Below are positions 1-8,724 of a DNA stretch of 64,000 bases, piece by piece. The position numbers and the translations under genes were made by a program. The notes below the pieces were generated by a model. The model did no database searches. It saw nothing but the letters and a program-made list of their open reading frames with translations, and had not been told where the DNA came from. Each line of letters opens with the position of its first letter. The stretch's first letter is position 1. Source of the DNA: Halieaceae bacterium (GTDB taxonomy: Bacteria; Pseudomonadota; Gammaproteobacteria; Pseudomonadales; Halieaceae); NCBI GenBank assembly GCA_026710905.1, contig JAPOQD010000125.1:29643-93642 (forward strand), written 5' to 3'.

Positions 1-798
1 CATGTTTACCGCGCTGAACAGGCTGTGGTGCGACTCCCGCCAGGAAGTAACGCGCAGGCCGGCGGGCATGGCGGCCGCCACCCGGCTCGACAGTTGCTCT
101 GCTTTGAACAGGTCGTCATAGTCCAGCCGCAGGCCATGAACGCTATCACCCTCGGCCAGCAGCGCCTGTCCGTCTGCAAGGCCTACCAGGGCCTGAGTAG
201 CGTCCAGTTGTGCGCCCACCTCAAAGATACCCACCACGCTGAGGCGTTTGCGGCGTGGCACATTGCCGAGGGGCGTCATGTTCAGCTTGGGCAGCGTAAT
301 TTCTACCTGATCACCCACACCCAGACCCAGCGAGCGGGCCAGCAGGCTGCCCAGCACTACGCCCCAACGCTGCCTTTGCAATGCCTGAAAACTGCCCTCC
401 GTGATATGTTCGGCCACCCTGGATACTCCCGGTCCGGCATCCACATCCACCGCCAACAACCGGGCGCCCTGCACCTGATGAGGGCCAGCGAGCAACACCT
501 TGGCCTCCAGGAAGGGCGCGGCCGCAACCACCTCAGGGAGTGACTCGGCCTGCTGTAGCAGGGTTTTCCAATCCACAAGAGACCCTTGCGAGGAACTGAT
601 CGAGGCGTGCGGCACCACGCTGAGAATGCGTTCACGCAGTTCATCGGCAAAACCGTTCATTACCGAGAGAACCGTTATCAGGCTGGCGACACCTAGCGCC
701 ATGCCCAGCAGGGACACCAGCGACACGACACCGATAAACCGATTGCGCCGGCGGCTAAAACTGTAGCGAAGACCGATAAGGAAAGGCAGTTTGTTGAT
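1..798 (-). CDS. lolC: Lipoprotein-releasing ABC transporter permease (LolC/LolE family), 3' end beyond the window
   Basis: Inner-membrane permease of the Lol system, which extracts mature lipoproteins from the inner membrane and hands them to LolA. The reading frame is open from about 798 down to position 1. The N-terminus has a basic stretch (residues LRYSFSRRRNRF), a first membrane segment, then SVMNGF and a VPHASI stretch typical of LolC, followed by a periplasmic MacB-like domain. The C-terminal membrane segments lie outside the window. The start is odd: an in-frame TGA (811-813) is followed by no ATG, GTG or TTG before the first membrane segment. An ATC at 796-798, 9 bases after a TGAGGA, would give MNKLPFLIGLRYS, and a CTG lies at 787-789. 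Family assignment is firm; LolC rather than LolE is inferred. Confidence 0.75.
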   Translation of the reverse strand, partial: MNKLPFLIGLRYSFSRRRNRFIGVVSLVSLLGMALGVASLITVLSVMNGFADELRERILSVVPHASISSSQGSLVDWKTLLQQAESLPEVVAAAPFLEAKVLLAGPHQVQGARLLAVDVDAGPGVSRVAEHITEGSFQALQRQRWGVVLGSLLARSLGLGVGDQVEITLPKLNMTPLGNVPRRKRLSVVGIFEVGAQLDATQALVGLADGQALLAEGDSVHGLRLDYDDLFKAEQLSSRVAAAMPAGLRVTSWRESHHSLFSAVNM

Positions 799-921
799 AC
801 CGGAAAATCCTCAACCCAAAGGAGCAAAATGGCGTGTATTCCGCTCGCAACGCGTCGCATTGCCCATTACCACTACCGGGAATATCAGCAGAATGAACAA
901 GAGGTCACCACATATCCAATA

Positions 922-1950
922 CTACTGTATGTAGGCTTCGATTGCCGACGTTTTGTGAACCGTGAATTGCTCTCCGCCACGGCTGACCAGAAAGGCGGCC
1001 AAATCTTCCTTCCCGGCTACCTCAAGCGCTTGCTCCAGGCCCAGCACAGTCAGAGCGGTAGCCCAGGCGTCCGCGTACAGGGCGCTATCCGCCACTACCG
1101 TCACCGAGGCCAGAGATTGGGGCACCGGGTAGCCACTTCGCGGGTCAATAAGGTGGGAGTAGCGAACCCCGCCAGCTTCAAAAAAATTACGGTAGTCCCC
1201 CGAAGTAGCCACGGCGCCCCGCGCCAGCGACAGGGTGGCGACAGGTTCGCCAACGACCAGTTGTGGTCGCTCGACGGCCAGTTTCCATGGGCTGCCGCGG
1301 GGACTGTTGCCCGCAGTCCGTATTTCCCCACCAATCTCCACCAGGTAATCCGATACCCCTGCGGACTCCAGCCATTGCGCCACCCGGTCGACCGCGTAGC
1401 CTTTGGCCAGCGAGGAAAAATCCAATTGCCTTGGCGCTTGCTTGCGCAACCGCGCCGAGGCCGTGTCCAACTCAAGCGCCGCTATTCCAATCTGCGCCTT
1501 TTGCTCGGCGATGGCCGCCGGCTCCGGTACACTATCTCCGCGCTCCGGGCCAAAGCCCCACAGATTCACCAGGGGAGCTACCGTTACGTCATAGGCTCCC
1601 CGGCTGCGCCCACCAACATCGATCGCGGCCTCCAATACGGTAACAAAATCACTGCTCAGCCCCAGCCACTCACCCACCGCAGCGCGGTTTACCCGGTTGA
1701 TTTCCGAATCCTCACGCCAAGTGGACATTCCAGCGTTCACTACTTCCAGAATTTCTTCCACTTCGGGCTGCAGATTGTCGCGGTCAACCTCACCCATCCC
1801 CGGTAGAGTGATGTGGTAACGGGTGCCCATGGTGGACCCTTCCAACAGCAATGGCTCGGGAGCACGCTGACAGGCAGCGGCCGGCAACATCAGCAACACT
1901 GCCAGCATCGGCCAGTTCCGAAATGGCCGCCGCTCAGCCACCGAAGTCAT
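922..1950 (-). CDS. apbE: FAD:protein FMN transferase ApbE (lipoprotein)
   Basis: Periplasmic flavin transferase that attaches FMN covalently to threonine in target proteins such as NqrB, NqrC and RnfG/RnfD. The 342-residue protein starts with a lipoprotein signal ending in AAAC. The ApbE signatures follow: GSTMGTRYH near residue 40, STWREDSEINRVN near 78, GAYDVTVAPLVNLWGF near 120, FSSLAKGYAVDRV near 180, and a C-terminal HLIDPRSGYP plus ADAWATAL metal/FAD-binding region. Its start overlaps by 17 bases the stop of an nqrF remnant, which is the usual nqrF-apbE gene order. The nqr operon itself is missing here, so its target must lie elsewhere (another Nqr/Rnf or a different flavoprotein). Confidence 0.95.
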   Translation of the reverse strand: MTSVAERRPFRNWPMLAVLLMLPAAACQRAPEPLLLEGSTMGTRYHITLPGMGEVDRDNLQPEVEEILEVVNAGMSTWREDSEINRVNRAAVGEWLGLSSDFVTVLEAAIDVGGRSRGAYDVTVAPLVNLWGFGPERGDSVPEPAAIAEQKAQIGIAALELDTASARLRKQAPRQLDFSSLAKGYAVDRVAQWLESAGVSDYLVEIGGEIRTAGNSPRGSPWKLAVERPQLVVGEPVATLSLARGAVATSGDYRNFFEAGGVRYSHLIDPRSGYPVPQSLASVTVVADSALYADAWATALTVLGLEQALEVAGKEDLAAFLVSRGGEQFTVHKTSAIEAYIQ

Positions 1951-2085
1951 CCAGCAGAAACTTTTCTTTCTCCATACCGAGATTGGTGAACACCGTGATC
2001 ACCGAGACATGTAACATCGGTGGCCCACAAATAATTGCACTCGCAGTCCTCGGGAGCGGGCGCCCTATCAGAACGAGATTCTTCA
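1934..2085 (-). pseudogene. nqrF: Remnant of nqrF 3' end (Na+-translocating NADH:quinone reductase subunit F)
   Basis: The last ~30 codons in frame read CGPPM followed by LGMEKEKFLLDDFGG and a TGA, the characteristic C-terminus of NqrF (CGPPMM ... LLDDFGG). Just upstream, the expected APEDCE stretch is present but in a different frame (near 2045-2062), and still further upstream the similarity ends. The fragment is thus frameshifted and truncated; the NADH/FAD/2Fe-2S domains and the nqrA-E genes are absent. It abuts apbE with the usual overlap. The reading is from memory of the family, without an alignment. Confidence 0.75.
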
Positions 2086-2174
2086 CCGGCGGGACATTCG
2101 CCGGTCGCGCATTATAGGAAATACCCCGGCGCAACACCAGATTGAGGGGCTGCCAAGGCGGAGAGTAGGGGATG

Positions 2175-3011
2175 CTACCGGTAGCGCAATACGTCCTTGC
2201 TGCGACTGAGGGCGACTTCGGCGGCCTCGCCCCTGGCCAGTGCGAGAGCAACCTGCAGGGCATCGAGCAGGGCCAACTGCGCCAGCCGCGAGCACATCGG
2301 AGTATAAAGATTGGTATCTTCCGGTGGATGGCATTCGATCACCAGGCTGGCCTGCTCCGCCAGCGGCGCCCGTGGGTCGGTCAAAGCGATCACGGTGGCG
2401 CCGTTCCGCCTGGCCAAGGCCATGGCCCGCACCAGATCCGGCCACTGACCGGTGTGGGAGATCGCAACATGGACATCACCGACCCCGGCAATGGCGGCGC
2501 GTTGCAGAATGGTCTGTGAATCCACGGTGCTGGAACAGGGGATCCCCAACCTGAAGAACTTATGGCAGGCGTCCTCCGCCACTATGCCAGAGGCTCCCAG
2601 CCCGGAAAACACCAATTGCCGGGCAGTTGCCATCGCCTCCACCGCTGCCTCCAGCGGCTGCTTCGGAATTTGTTCCCGCAATTCCACCAGGGCCCAAATT
2701 GATCGTTCCAGCACCTTGCCAGCAGCGTCGATGGCGCTGTCCTGCGCATCAACATCGTGATGCAGGTAACTTTCGGGCCGTTGCAGGTTGGCGATCAGGC
2801 GAGTTTTGAGTTCCCGGAAACCGGAAACTCCGACACTGCGGCTGAAGCGGATAATGGTCGGCTCACTGACCCCGGCCACCACGGCCAGTTCGCTGATGGA
2901 TTGATCAATCACCTGGCGTGGATGCTCCAGCACCCAGCGGCCAACATCGGCTTCACTACGGCTTAGCGTATCAAGTTGACCTTCAATCCGGTCGAGTATG
3001 TAGGCAGTCAA
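2175..3011 (-). CDS. hexR: RpiR-family transcriptional regulator, HexR-like
   Basis: Repressor or regulator of hexose catabolism that responds to KDPG. The 278-residue protein has an N-terminal RpiR helix-turn-helix (residues ~1-75, core VSEPTIIRFSRSVGVSGF) and a SIS sugar-phosphate-binding domain (~120-260, with SGLGASGIVAEDACHKF and the SHTGQ loop). It begins at a TTG and is divergent from zwf. The 126-bp gap between them holds two near-perfect HexR boxes, one close to each gene, consistent with control of the zwf-pgl-edd-eda operon and of itself. Downstream lies the eroded nqrF end, so the 3' border of this gene coincides with a rearrangement. Confidence 0.9.
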   Translation of the reverse strand: MTAYILDRIEGQLDTLSRSEADVGRWVLEHPRQVIDQSISELAVVAGVSEPTIIRFSRSVGVSGFRELKTRLIANLQRPESYLHHDVDAQDSAIDAAGKVLERSIWALVELREQIPKQPLEAAVEAMATARQLVFSGLGASGIVAEDACHKFFRLGIPCSSTVDSQTILQRAAIAGVGDVHVAISHTGQWPDLVRAMALARRNGATVIALTDPRAPLAEQASLVIECHPPEDTNLYTPMCSRLAQLALLDALQVALALARGEAAEVALSRSKDVLRYR

Positions 3012-3033
3012 TTATTTCTCACGTATTCAGTTA

Positions 3034-3048
3034 TGTAGCAAAACTACA
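3034..3048. promoter_or_regulatory. HexR-type operator 1 (hexR side)
   Basis: TGTAGCAAAACTACA is a perfect inverted repeat of five bases (TGTAG/CTACA) with a five-base centre. It matches the known HexR half-sites (TGTARTWWWAYTACA). It lies 22 bp upstream of the hexR start and so could serve autoregulation. Confidence 0.75.
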
Positions 3049-3095
3049 AATATATTTTCAAAATAACGCTATATTACTTGCTATTTTACTATATA

Positions 3096-3110
3096 TGTAG
3101 TCAAATTACA
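3096..3110. promoter_or_regulatory. HexR-type operator 2 (zwf side)
   Basis: TGTAGTCAAATTACA fits the HexR consensus with A/T centre and YTACA right half. It lies 27 bp upstream of the zwf ATG and overlaps an A/T-rich stretch (ACTATATATG) that could be the zwf -10 region. This placement would let HexR block the zwf operon. Confidence 0.8.
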
Positions 3111-3137
3111 ACTCAATACACCCAAAGACTGCAAGTC

Positions 3138-4601
3138 ATGGCCCAACTCGTACCTGCCGAACCCTTCGACCTGGTGATCTTCGGTGGCAATGGCGATCTT
3201 GCTCTGCGCAAGCTGCTTCCGGCCTTGTATCACCGGGATGGTGACCGGCAATTGTCCCCGGATAGCCGTATTATCGCCGTAGGACGCACACCCCTGGACC
3301 GGGAAAGTTACGTCACCGGCGTACGCAAGGCGCTGCAGACGGCGCTGTCCGAATGTCTCAATGAAGCCCGCTGGGATGACTTCGCCACTCGCCTGGATTA
3401 TCTCGATTTCGACGCCGGTGATCACCGCTCCTGGGGCAAGCTCGAACAAGTGCTCAGCGGTCATGAGCACAAGATACGCGCCATTTACATGGCCACCGCC
3501 CCTACCCTGTTCGGCCCTATTGCCCAGGGCTTCAAAGTTAACGGCCTGATGACCGAACACATGCGTATCGTCCTGGAAAAGCCGGTGGGCCATGACTACT
3601 TGTCAGCCCACGCCATCAATGACGAAGTCGGCGCTTGCTTTGACGAGAACCAGACCTTCCGTATTGATCATTACCTGGGCAAGGAAACCGTGCAGAACTT
3701 GCTGTCCCTGCGTTTTGGCAACTCGCTGTTCGAACCTCTTTGGCGGCGGGAGGTAATCGATCACGTGCAGATCACCGTGGCGGAAGAACTCGGGGCCGGT
3801 AATCGTATCGAGTTTTACGACAGCATCGGAGCCCTGCGCGACATGGTGCAAAACCACTTGTTGCAGTTGTTTTGCCTGGTCGCCATGGAACCGCCGATCA
3901 GCCTTGACGATGACGCGGTACGCGATGAAAAGCTGAAAGTGCTGCGCGCACTCAAACCCGTCACTGCGCGGGAGGTGAAGACAAACACCGTGCGCGGCCA
4001 GTACAGCGCCGGCGCCATCGCCGGAGCTGCCGTCCGCGGCTATGCGCAGGAACTGGACGCGCAATCCCGGACGGAAACCTTTGTCGCCCTGAAAGTAGAG
4101 GTGGACAACTGGCGCTGGTCAGGCATTCCCTTTTATCTGCGCAGCGGCAAGCGGCTGCCTGCGAAACATTCGGAAATTTTGATTCAGTTCAAGCCGGTGC
4201 CCCACGCCATTTTTGACCAGGCTCACTACCCAACCCGACCCAATCAACTCTCCATTATGCTGCAACCGAACGAGGGCGTTCAACTGAGAATCATGGCCAA
4301 GGAACCTGGCCCCGGCGGTTTCAGTCTCAAACCCGTGTCACTCGCGCTCAGCTTCGAGGAGACCTTTGGCATTCGCTACCCGGATGCCTACGAGCGCTTG
4401 TTGATGGAGGTGCTGCGCGGCAACCCCGCCCTGTTCATGCGCCGCGACGAAATCGAAGCCGCCTGGCAGTGGATTGATCAGATTGTGGCCGGCTGGGAGG
4501 CGTCCAGACAGGAAGTTGAGACGTATGTTGCGGGCTCCTGGGGCCCAGCCGCGGCGGCCATGTTACTGGACCGGGACGGCCGCGCCTGGGAAACGGGTTG
4601 A
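3138..4601 (+). CDS. zwf: Glucose-6-phosphate 1-dehydrogenase
   Basis: Oxidises glucose 6-phosphate to 6-phosphogluconolactone with NAD(P)+, the first step into the Entner-Doudoroff pathway. The 487-residue protein has the dinucleotide fold (VIFGGNGDLALRK, residues ~13-25) and the substrate-binding/catalytic motif RIDHYLGKE near residue 180. The ATG at 3138 gives the normal family start; the open frame continues upstream to 3078 across the operator region, but that extension has no family counterpart. It is first in a tight operon: its stop overlaps the start region of pgl. Confidence 0.97.
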   Translation: MAQLVPAEPFDLVIFGGNGDLALRKLLPALYHRDGDRQLSPDSRIIAVGRTPLDRESYVTGVRKALQTALSECLNEARWDDFATRLDYLDFDAGDHRSWGKLEQVLSGHEHKIRAIYMATAPTLFGPIAQGFKVNGLMTEHMRIVLEKPVGHDYLSAHAINDEVGACFDENQTFRIDHYLGKETVQNLLSLRFGNSLFEPLWRREVIDHVQITVAEELGAGNRIEFYDSIGALRDMVQNHLLQLFCLVAMEPPISLDDDAVRDEKLKVLRALKPVTAREVKTNTVRGQYSAGAIAGAAVRGYAQELDAQSRTETFVALKVEVDNWRWSGIPFYLRSGKRLPAKHSEILIQFKPVPHAIFDQAHYPTRPNQLSIMLQPNEGVQLRIMAKEPGPGGFSLKPVSLALSFEETFGIRYPDAYERLLMEVLRGNPALFMRRDEIEAAWQWIDQIVAGWEASRQEVETYVAGSWGPAAAAMLLDRDGRAWETG

Positions 4602-4603
4602 AC

Positions 4604-5251
4604 ATGAAGTTCGAGGCATTCAGCAGCCGCGATGCGGCATCCCGAGCCGCCGCCGGCTATCTGGAAACTGCCCTGCGCAGGCATCTGCGGCAGCACGGCC
4701 AGGCCGCCCTGGCCGTCAGTGGCGGTTCCAGCCCCGAAGCTTGTTTCTCGCTGCTGGCGCAGGCGGAACTTCCCTGGAACAAGGTCAAGATCACCCTTAC
4801 CGACGAGCGTTCCATCCCGGTCTCCGATGCCGCCAGTAACGAGGGCATGTTACGCCGCAGTTTGCTGACCCGGCGGGCTGCGGCGGCGGAATTTGTACCG
4901 CTGCAACCGGGCGCTCTTGAGCAGTTGCCCAGACCCTGCGCCTGCACTCTGGCTGGCATGGGAGAAGACGGCCATTTCGCCTCGATCTTTCCCGATCATC
5001 CGGACCTGTCAAGCGCACTCTCGCCGGAGAATCAGGAACTCTGCTTTCCCGTCACCACCAGGGCCAGCACCCTGCCCAGGGTCAGCATGAGCCTGGCAAT
5101 GCTGTTGCAGAGTGCGGTGATCTATCTACTGGCTTTCGGCGCGGCCAAGCGCGCCATCATCGAAGCGCCCGGGGCTCTCCCGGTAGCAGCACTGCTGACA
5201 CAGCAGCGCACTCCCGTTCACGTCCTCTGGGCGCCACAGGAGCCGTCATGA
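4604..5251 (+). CDS. pgl: 6-phosphogluconolactonase
   Basis: Hydrolyses 6-phosphogluconolactone to 6-phosphogluconate. About 215 residues, the DevB/NagB-like fold, with AVSGGSSP near residue 38, [20 protein letters not shown] near 65 and the catalytic loop [15 protein letters not shown] near 115. The ATG at 4604 follows the zwf stop by two bases; an in-frame TTG at 4598 overlapping that stop is an alternative start. The 3' end overlaps edd by ATGA, so the two are translationally coupled. Confidence 0.95.
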   Translation: MKFEAFSSRDAASRAAAGYLETALRRHLRQHGQAALAVSGGSSPEACFSLLAQAELPWNKVKITLTDERSIPVSDAASNEGMLRRSLLTRRAAAAEFVPLQPGALEQLPRPCACTLAGMGEDGHFASIFPDHPDLSSALSPENQELCFPVTTRASTLPRVSMSLAMLLQSAVIYLLAFGAAKRAIIEAPGALPVAALLTQQRTPVHVLWAPQEPS

Positions 5252-7092
5252 ATCTGAACCCGAAGATAGCAGCCGTCACCGAGCGGATCCGCAAGCGCAG
5301 CAGCACCGGCCGCCGGGCCTACCTGCAAAAGATCGATACCGCGGCCGCTGCCGGCCCGAACCGCACCAGTATGTCCTGCAGCAACCTGGCGCATGGCATT
5401 GCCGCCTGCGGCTCGACGCAAAAAGCCCTGTTGTCGGCGAATATCGCGCCCAATATCGGTATTGTCACTGCCTTCAATGACATGCTCAGCGCGCATCAAC
5501 CTTATGAACCCTATCCGCACCTGATTCGACGCACCGCCGCCGATGCCGGGGCCGTGGCCCAGGTGGCCGGTGGGGTCCCGGCCATGTGCGACGGGATTAC
5601 CCAGGGCCGCGAGGGCATGGACCTGTCCCTGTTCTCCCGCGATGTCATCGCCATGTCAACGGCCATCGCCCTATCGCACGACATGTTCGATGCGGTGCTG
5701 TGCCTGGGCATCTGCGACAAGATCGTTCCCGGCATGCTGATCGGCGCCTTGTCCTTCGGCCACCTGCCGGCTGTATTCGTGCCTGCCGGCCCGATGCTTT
5801 CCGGTCTTTCCAACCGCGAGAAAGCCAAGGTGCGCGAGGCCTATGCGGCCGCCGAGATCGGGCGATCGGAATTGATTGCAGCAGAATCCGCCGCCTATCA
5901 CAGCCCCGGAACCTGTACCTTCTACGGTACGGCAAACAGCAACCAGATGCTGATGGAGTTCATGGGCCTGCAACTTCCCGGCGGGTCCTTCGTCAACCCG
6001 AAGACCGAATTGCGCGAAGCGCTGACCGCGGCGGCAGTGCGCCAGGTACTGATCCTGACCCGATTGGGTAGCCGCTACCCCCCCCTCGGCAGGGTGATTG
6101 ATGAGGCAGCCATCGTTAACGGTATCATCGGCTTGCTGGCCACCGGCGGTTCCACCAACCATACCATTCACCTGGTGGCCATTGCGCGCGCCGCCGGCAT
6201 CAGCATTGACTGGAGCGACTTCGCGGAGCTGTCCCAGGTTATTCCCCTGCTGGCCAGGGTATACCCGAATGGCGAGGCGGATGTAAACCACTTCCACACC
6301 GCCGGCGGCCTGGGTTTTCTGATCGGGGAATTGCTGGATGCGGGGCTGTTGCAACGGGAGGTGAACACCATTCTGGGCCACGGACTGGATCGCTTTACTG
6401 TAGCGCCAACCCTGACGGGTGGTTCCGTTGAATGGCGCGAGTCCGGGCGGCAGCCTGGGGATCGAAGCATCATCCGCAAGGTCCACGAACCTTTCCAGGA
6501 ACAGGGCGGCCTGCAACTGGTGGCAGGGAATATCGGCAGGGCCATTGTGAAAGTTTCCGCGGTGGAGCAGCAACATCGCGCTATCGAAGCTCCAGCGCGG
6601 GTTTTTGCATCGCAGGCTGATTTCGCGGCGGCTTTCGCCGGGAAAGCTATCGACCAGGATCTGGTCGCGGTGGTCCCGTACCAGGGACCCCGCGCCAACG
6701 GCATGCCGGAATTGCACAAATTGACTCCCTATCTCGGGGTATTGCAGAATCGGGGCCGCAAGGTGGCCCTGCTTACTGACGGGCGCATGTCCGGAGCCTC
6801 CGGCAAGGTGCTGGCAGCCATCCAGGTAACGCCTGAAGCGGCCAATCATGGCTTGATTGGCAGAATTCGCGATGGCGACATGATCAGGATCGACGCCAGC
6901 GAGGGTGTCCTTGAGGTGGCCGCGGACCTCGCCGGCCGGCAACCGACAGCATCCGGCCCGCGCGCGCAGACCCAAGGCATGGGCCGGGAACTGTTCGAAG
7001 CCTTTCGCAACACGGCCGGTTCCGCAGAGGAGGGCGCCAGTATTTTCCAAGAGGAAACCCTTACTCCGAAACAACTTGGTGAGGTTGCCTGA
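5248..7092 (+). CDS. edd: Phosphogluconate dehydratase
   Basis: Dehydrates 6-phosphogluconate to KDPG; an iron-sulfur enzyme of the IlvD/Edd family. At 614 residues it has normal length. Cluster cysteines are visible at about residues 114 ([13 protein letters not shown]), 156 (CLGICDK) and 223 ([14 protein letters not shown]), and the C-terminal [16 protein letters not shown] stretch is intact. It overlaps pgl by four bases and is followed two bases later by eda, giving the complete glucose-6-phosphate to pyruvate plus GAP route in one operon. Confidence 0.97.
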   Translation: MNLNPKIAAVTERIRKRSSTGRRAYLQKIDTAAAAGPNRTSMSCSNLAHGIAACGSTQKALLSANIAPNIGIVTAFNDMLSAHQPYEPYPHLIRRTAADAGAVAQVAGGVPAMCDGITQGREGMDLSLFSRDVIAMSTAIALSHDMFDAVLCLGICDKIVPGMLIGALSFGHLPAVFVPAGPMLSGLSNREKAKVREAYAAAEIGRSELIAAESAAYHSPGTCTFYGTANSNQMLMEFMGLQLPGGSFVNPKTELREALTAAAVRQVLILTRLGSRYPPLGRVIDEAAIVNGIIGLLATGGSTNHTIHLVAIARAAGISIDWSDFAELSQVIPLLARVYPNGEADVNHFHTAGGLGFLIGELLDAGLLQREVNTILGHGLDRFTVAPTLTGGSVEWRESGRQPGDRSIIRKVHEPFQEQGGLQLVAGNIGRAIVKVSAVEQQHRAIEAPARVFASQADFAAAFAGKAIDQDLVAVVPYQGPRANGMPELHKLTPYLGVLQNRGRKVALLTDGRMSGASGKVLAAIQVTPEAANHGLIGRIRDGDMIRIDASEGVLEVAADLAGRQPTASGPRAQTQGMGRELFEAFRNTAGSAEEGASIFQEETLTPKQLGEVA

Positions 7093-7094
7093 AG

Positions 7095-7721
7095 ATGGAC
7101 GCGGGAGATTTGCTAAAGCAGGTACGCCTGATGCCCGTAGTCGTGATCGAGGACGCCCGCAAGGCAGTGGAGCTTGCCCACATCTTGCTGGAAGCAGGAA
7201 TCGGTGCGATCGAAATCACCCTGCGCACCGAGTGCGCCCTCGCCGCCATTGAAAATATCGCCTCGGCGGTACCCGGCATCCTGTTGGGAGCCGGCAGTGT
7301 TCGCACACCGCAACACTTCGCCAGTATCAGTAGCGCCGGTGCAGTCTTTGCGGTCAGTCCCGGACACTCTGACAGCTTGCTCGCAGCCGCAGCGGCGCAA
7401 CGCATGCCCTTTGTTCCGGCGGCCGCCACTGCCTCGGAGTGCATAAAACTGTTGGAGCACGGCTACCGACTGCAAAAATTCTTTCCCGCGGAACTGCTGG
7501 GAGGTGTGGCCAACATCAAGACGTTGTCCGCCCCGCTGCCAGAACTGCGTTTCTTCCCCAGCGGCGGCATCACGTCCGCCAACGCCAGGGAATATCTCAA
7601 CTGCCCCGCCGTGGCCTGTATAAGCGGCACCTGGTTCTTACCCATGGATGCGCTGAATGCCGGTGATTTTGAAACGATCAGCCGCCTGGCCAGGGAAGCC
7701 GTAGCCATCATCAAAGATTGA
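7095..7721 (+). CDS. eda: 2-dehydro-3-deoxy-phosphogluconate (KDPG) aldolase
   Basis: Cleaves KDPG to pyruvate and glyceraldehyde 3-phosphate in the cytoplasm; it is also the exit point for KDG derived from alginate or mannonate once phosphorylated. The 208-residue class I aldolase shows GIGAIEITLRT (general acid/base Glu40), VSPGHS near 88, and the Schiff-base lysine K128 in LQKFFPAE, followed by FFPSGGI. It is last in the zwf operon. Only ten bases separate its stop from that of the convergent gap gene, and no intrinsic terminator is visible between them. Confidence 0.97.
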   Translation: MDAGDLLKQVRLMPVVVIEDARKAVELAHILLEAGIGAIEITLRTECALAAIENIASAVPGILLGAGSVRTPQHFASISSAGAVFAVSPGHSDSLLAAAAAQRMPFVPAAATASECIKLLEHGYRLQKFFPAELLGGVANIKTLSAPLPELRFFPSGGITSANAREYLNCPAVACISGTWFLPMDALNAGDFETISRLAREAVAIIKD

Positions 7722-7731
7722 GCCGCAGGTA

Positions 7732-8724
7732 TTAGGCAAGCAGTGGTAACAGGTCACACACCCTGCTGGAATACCCCCACTCGTTGTCATACCAGTTCAG
7801 CGCCTGCAGGTAAGTGCCGCCGACCACCTGGGTAAAGCTGGCGTCATAGACGGAGGAATGGGGATTGCCAATAATATCGGATGACACCAGGGGCCGCTCA
7901 CTGTATTCCAGCACACCGCGCAGGCGTTCGCTCTGCGCCGCTGCTCGCACCGCGGCATGCACGTCGGCAACGCTGACCTGCTGGCCCAGTTCGAGAAACA
8001 TACTGACCACGGAGCCGTCGGGCACAGGCACCCTCGCGGCGATGCCATCCAGCTTGCCCTTCAGTTCCGGTAACACTTCCCCCACCGCCCTGGCCGCGCC
8101 GGTCGACGTGGGAATGGTGTTTTCCGCCGCGGCCCGGCTGCGCCGCCAGTCGGAGTGGGGCACATCGGCCAGACGCTGATCATTGGTATAGGCATGCACC
8201 GTGTTGATCACTCCCTCTACAATACCGAACTGGTCGTGCAGCACCTTGGCCATCGGCGCAAGGCAATTGGTGGTGCAACTGGCATTGGAGATGATCCGGT
8301 GCCGGGGCAGTAATCCGTCCTCGTTGACTCCCAGCACCACGGTATAATCAATCGCGTCTTTGGCCGGTACAGTAAGCACCACCCGCCCTGCCCCCGCTTG
8401 CAGGTGCCATTCCAACTGTTTCCGGGCGCTAAAGACACCGGTGGATTCGACCACTACATCGACTCCCAGCTCCGCCCAGGGCAGGGCCGTCGGCTCACGC
8501 TCCTTGAGCATTTTTACCCGGCTGCCGGGGGTAATCAGATAGCCGTCTTCCAGACGCAGAGACTTGCCGAAATTACCCATGATGGTGTCGTAATTGAGCA
8601 GGTAGCGCAGCGCCTCATGATCGAACAGATCATTGATGGCCACGACTTCGACTTCTTGCCGGGCATCGAGAATACGAAAGACAGAACGGCCGATACGGCC
8701 GAATCCATTGATGGCGACTCTCAT
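7732..8724 (-). CDS. gap: Glyceraldehyde-3-phosphate dehydrogenase (catalytically complete)
   Basis: NAD(P)-dependent oxidation and phosphorylation of glyceraldehyde 3-phosphate. The 330-residue protein has INGFGRIGR at residues 5-13, the catalytic motif SNASCTTNCLAP with Cys150, the catalytic His in TVHAYTNDQ, and NWYDNEWGY near the C-terminus. Its start overlaps by ATGA the stop of a second GAPDH-like gene upstream, so the two form an operon, convergent to the Entner-Doudoroff operon whose product it consumes. Confidence 0.96.
   Translation of the reverse strand: MRVAINGFGRIGRSVFRILDARQEVEVVAINDLFDHEALRYLLNYDTIMGNFGKSLRLEDGYLITPGSRVKMLKEREPTALPWAELGVDVVVESTGVFSARKQLEWHLQAGAGRVVLTVPAKDAIDYTVVLGVNEDGLLPRHRIISNASCTTNCLAPMAKVLHDQFGIVEGVINTVHAYTNDQRLADVPHSDWRRSRAAAENTIPTSTGAARAVGEVLPELKGKLDGIAARVPVPDGSVVSMFLELGQQVSVADVHAAVRAAAQSERLRGVLEYSERPLVSSDIIGNPHSSVYDASFTQVVGGTYLQALNWYDNEWGYSSRVCDLLPLLA

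Noticed and set aside
829..1806. 325-codon plus-strand frame opposite apbE
   Set aside because: apbE on the minus strand has all family motifs, this one none.
5671..7074. 467-codon minus-strand frame inside edd
   Set aside because: Shadow of a GC-rich gene; edd is intact in the other direction.
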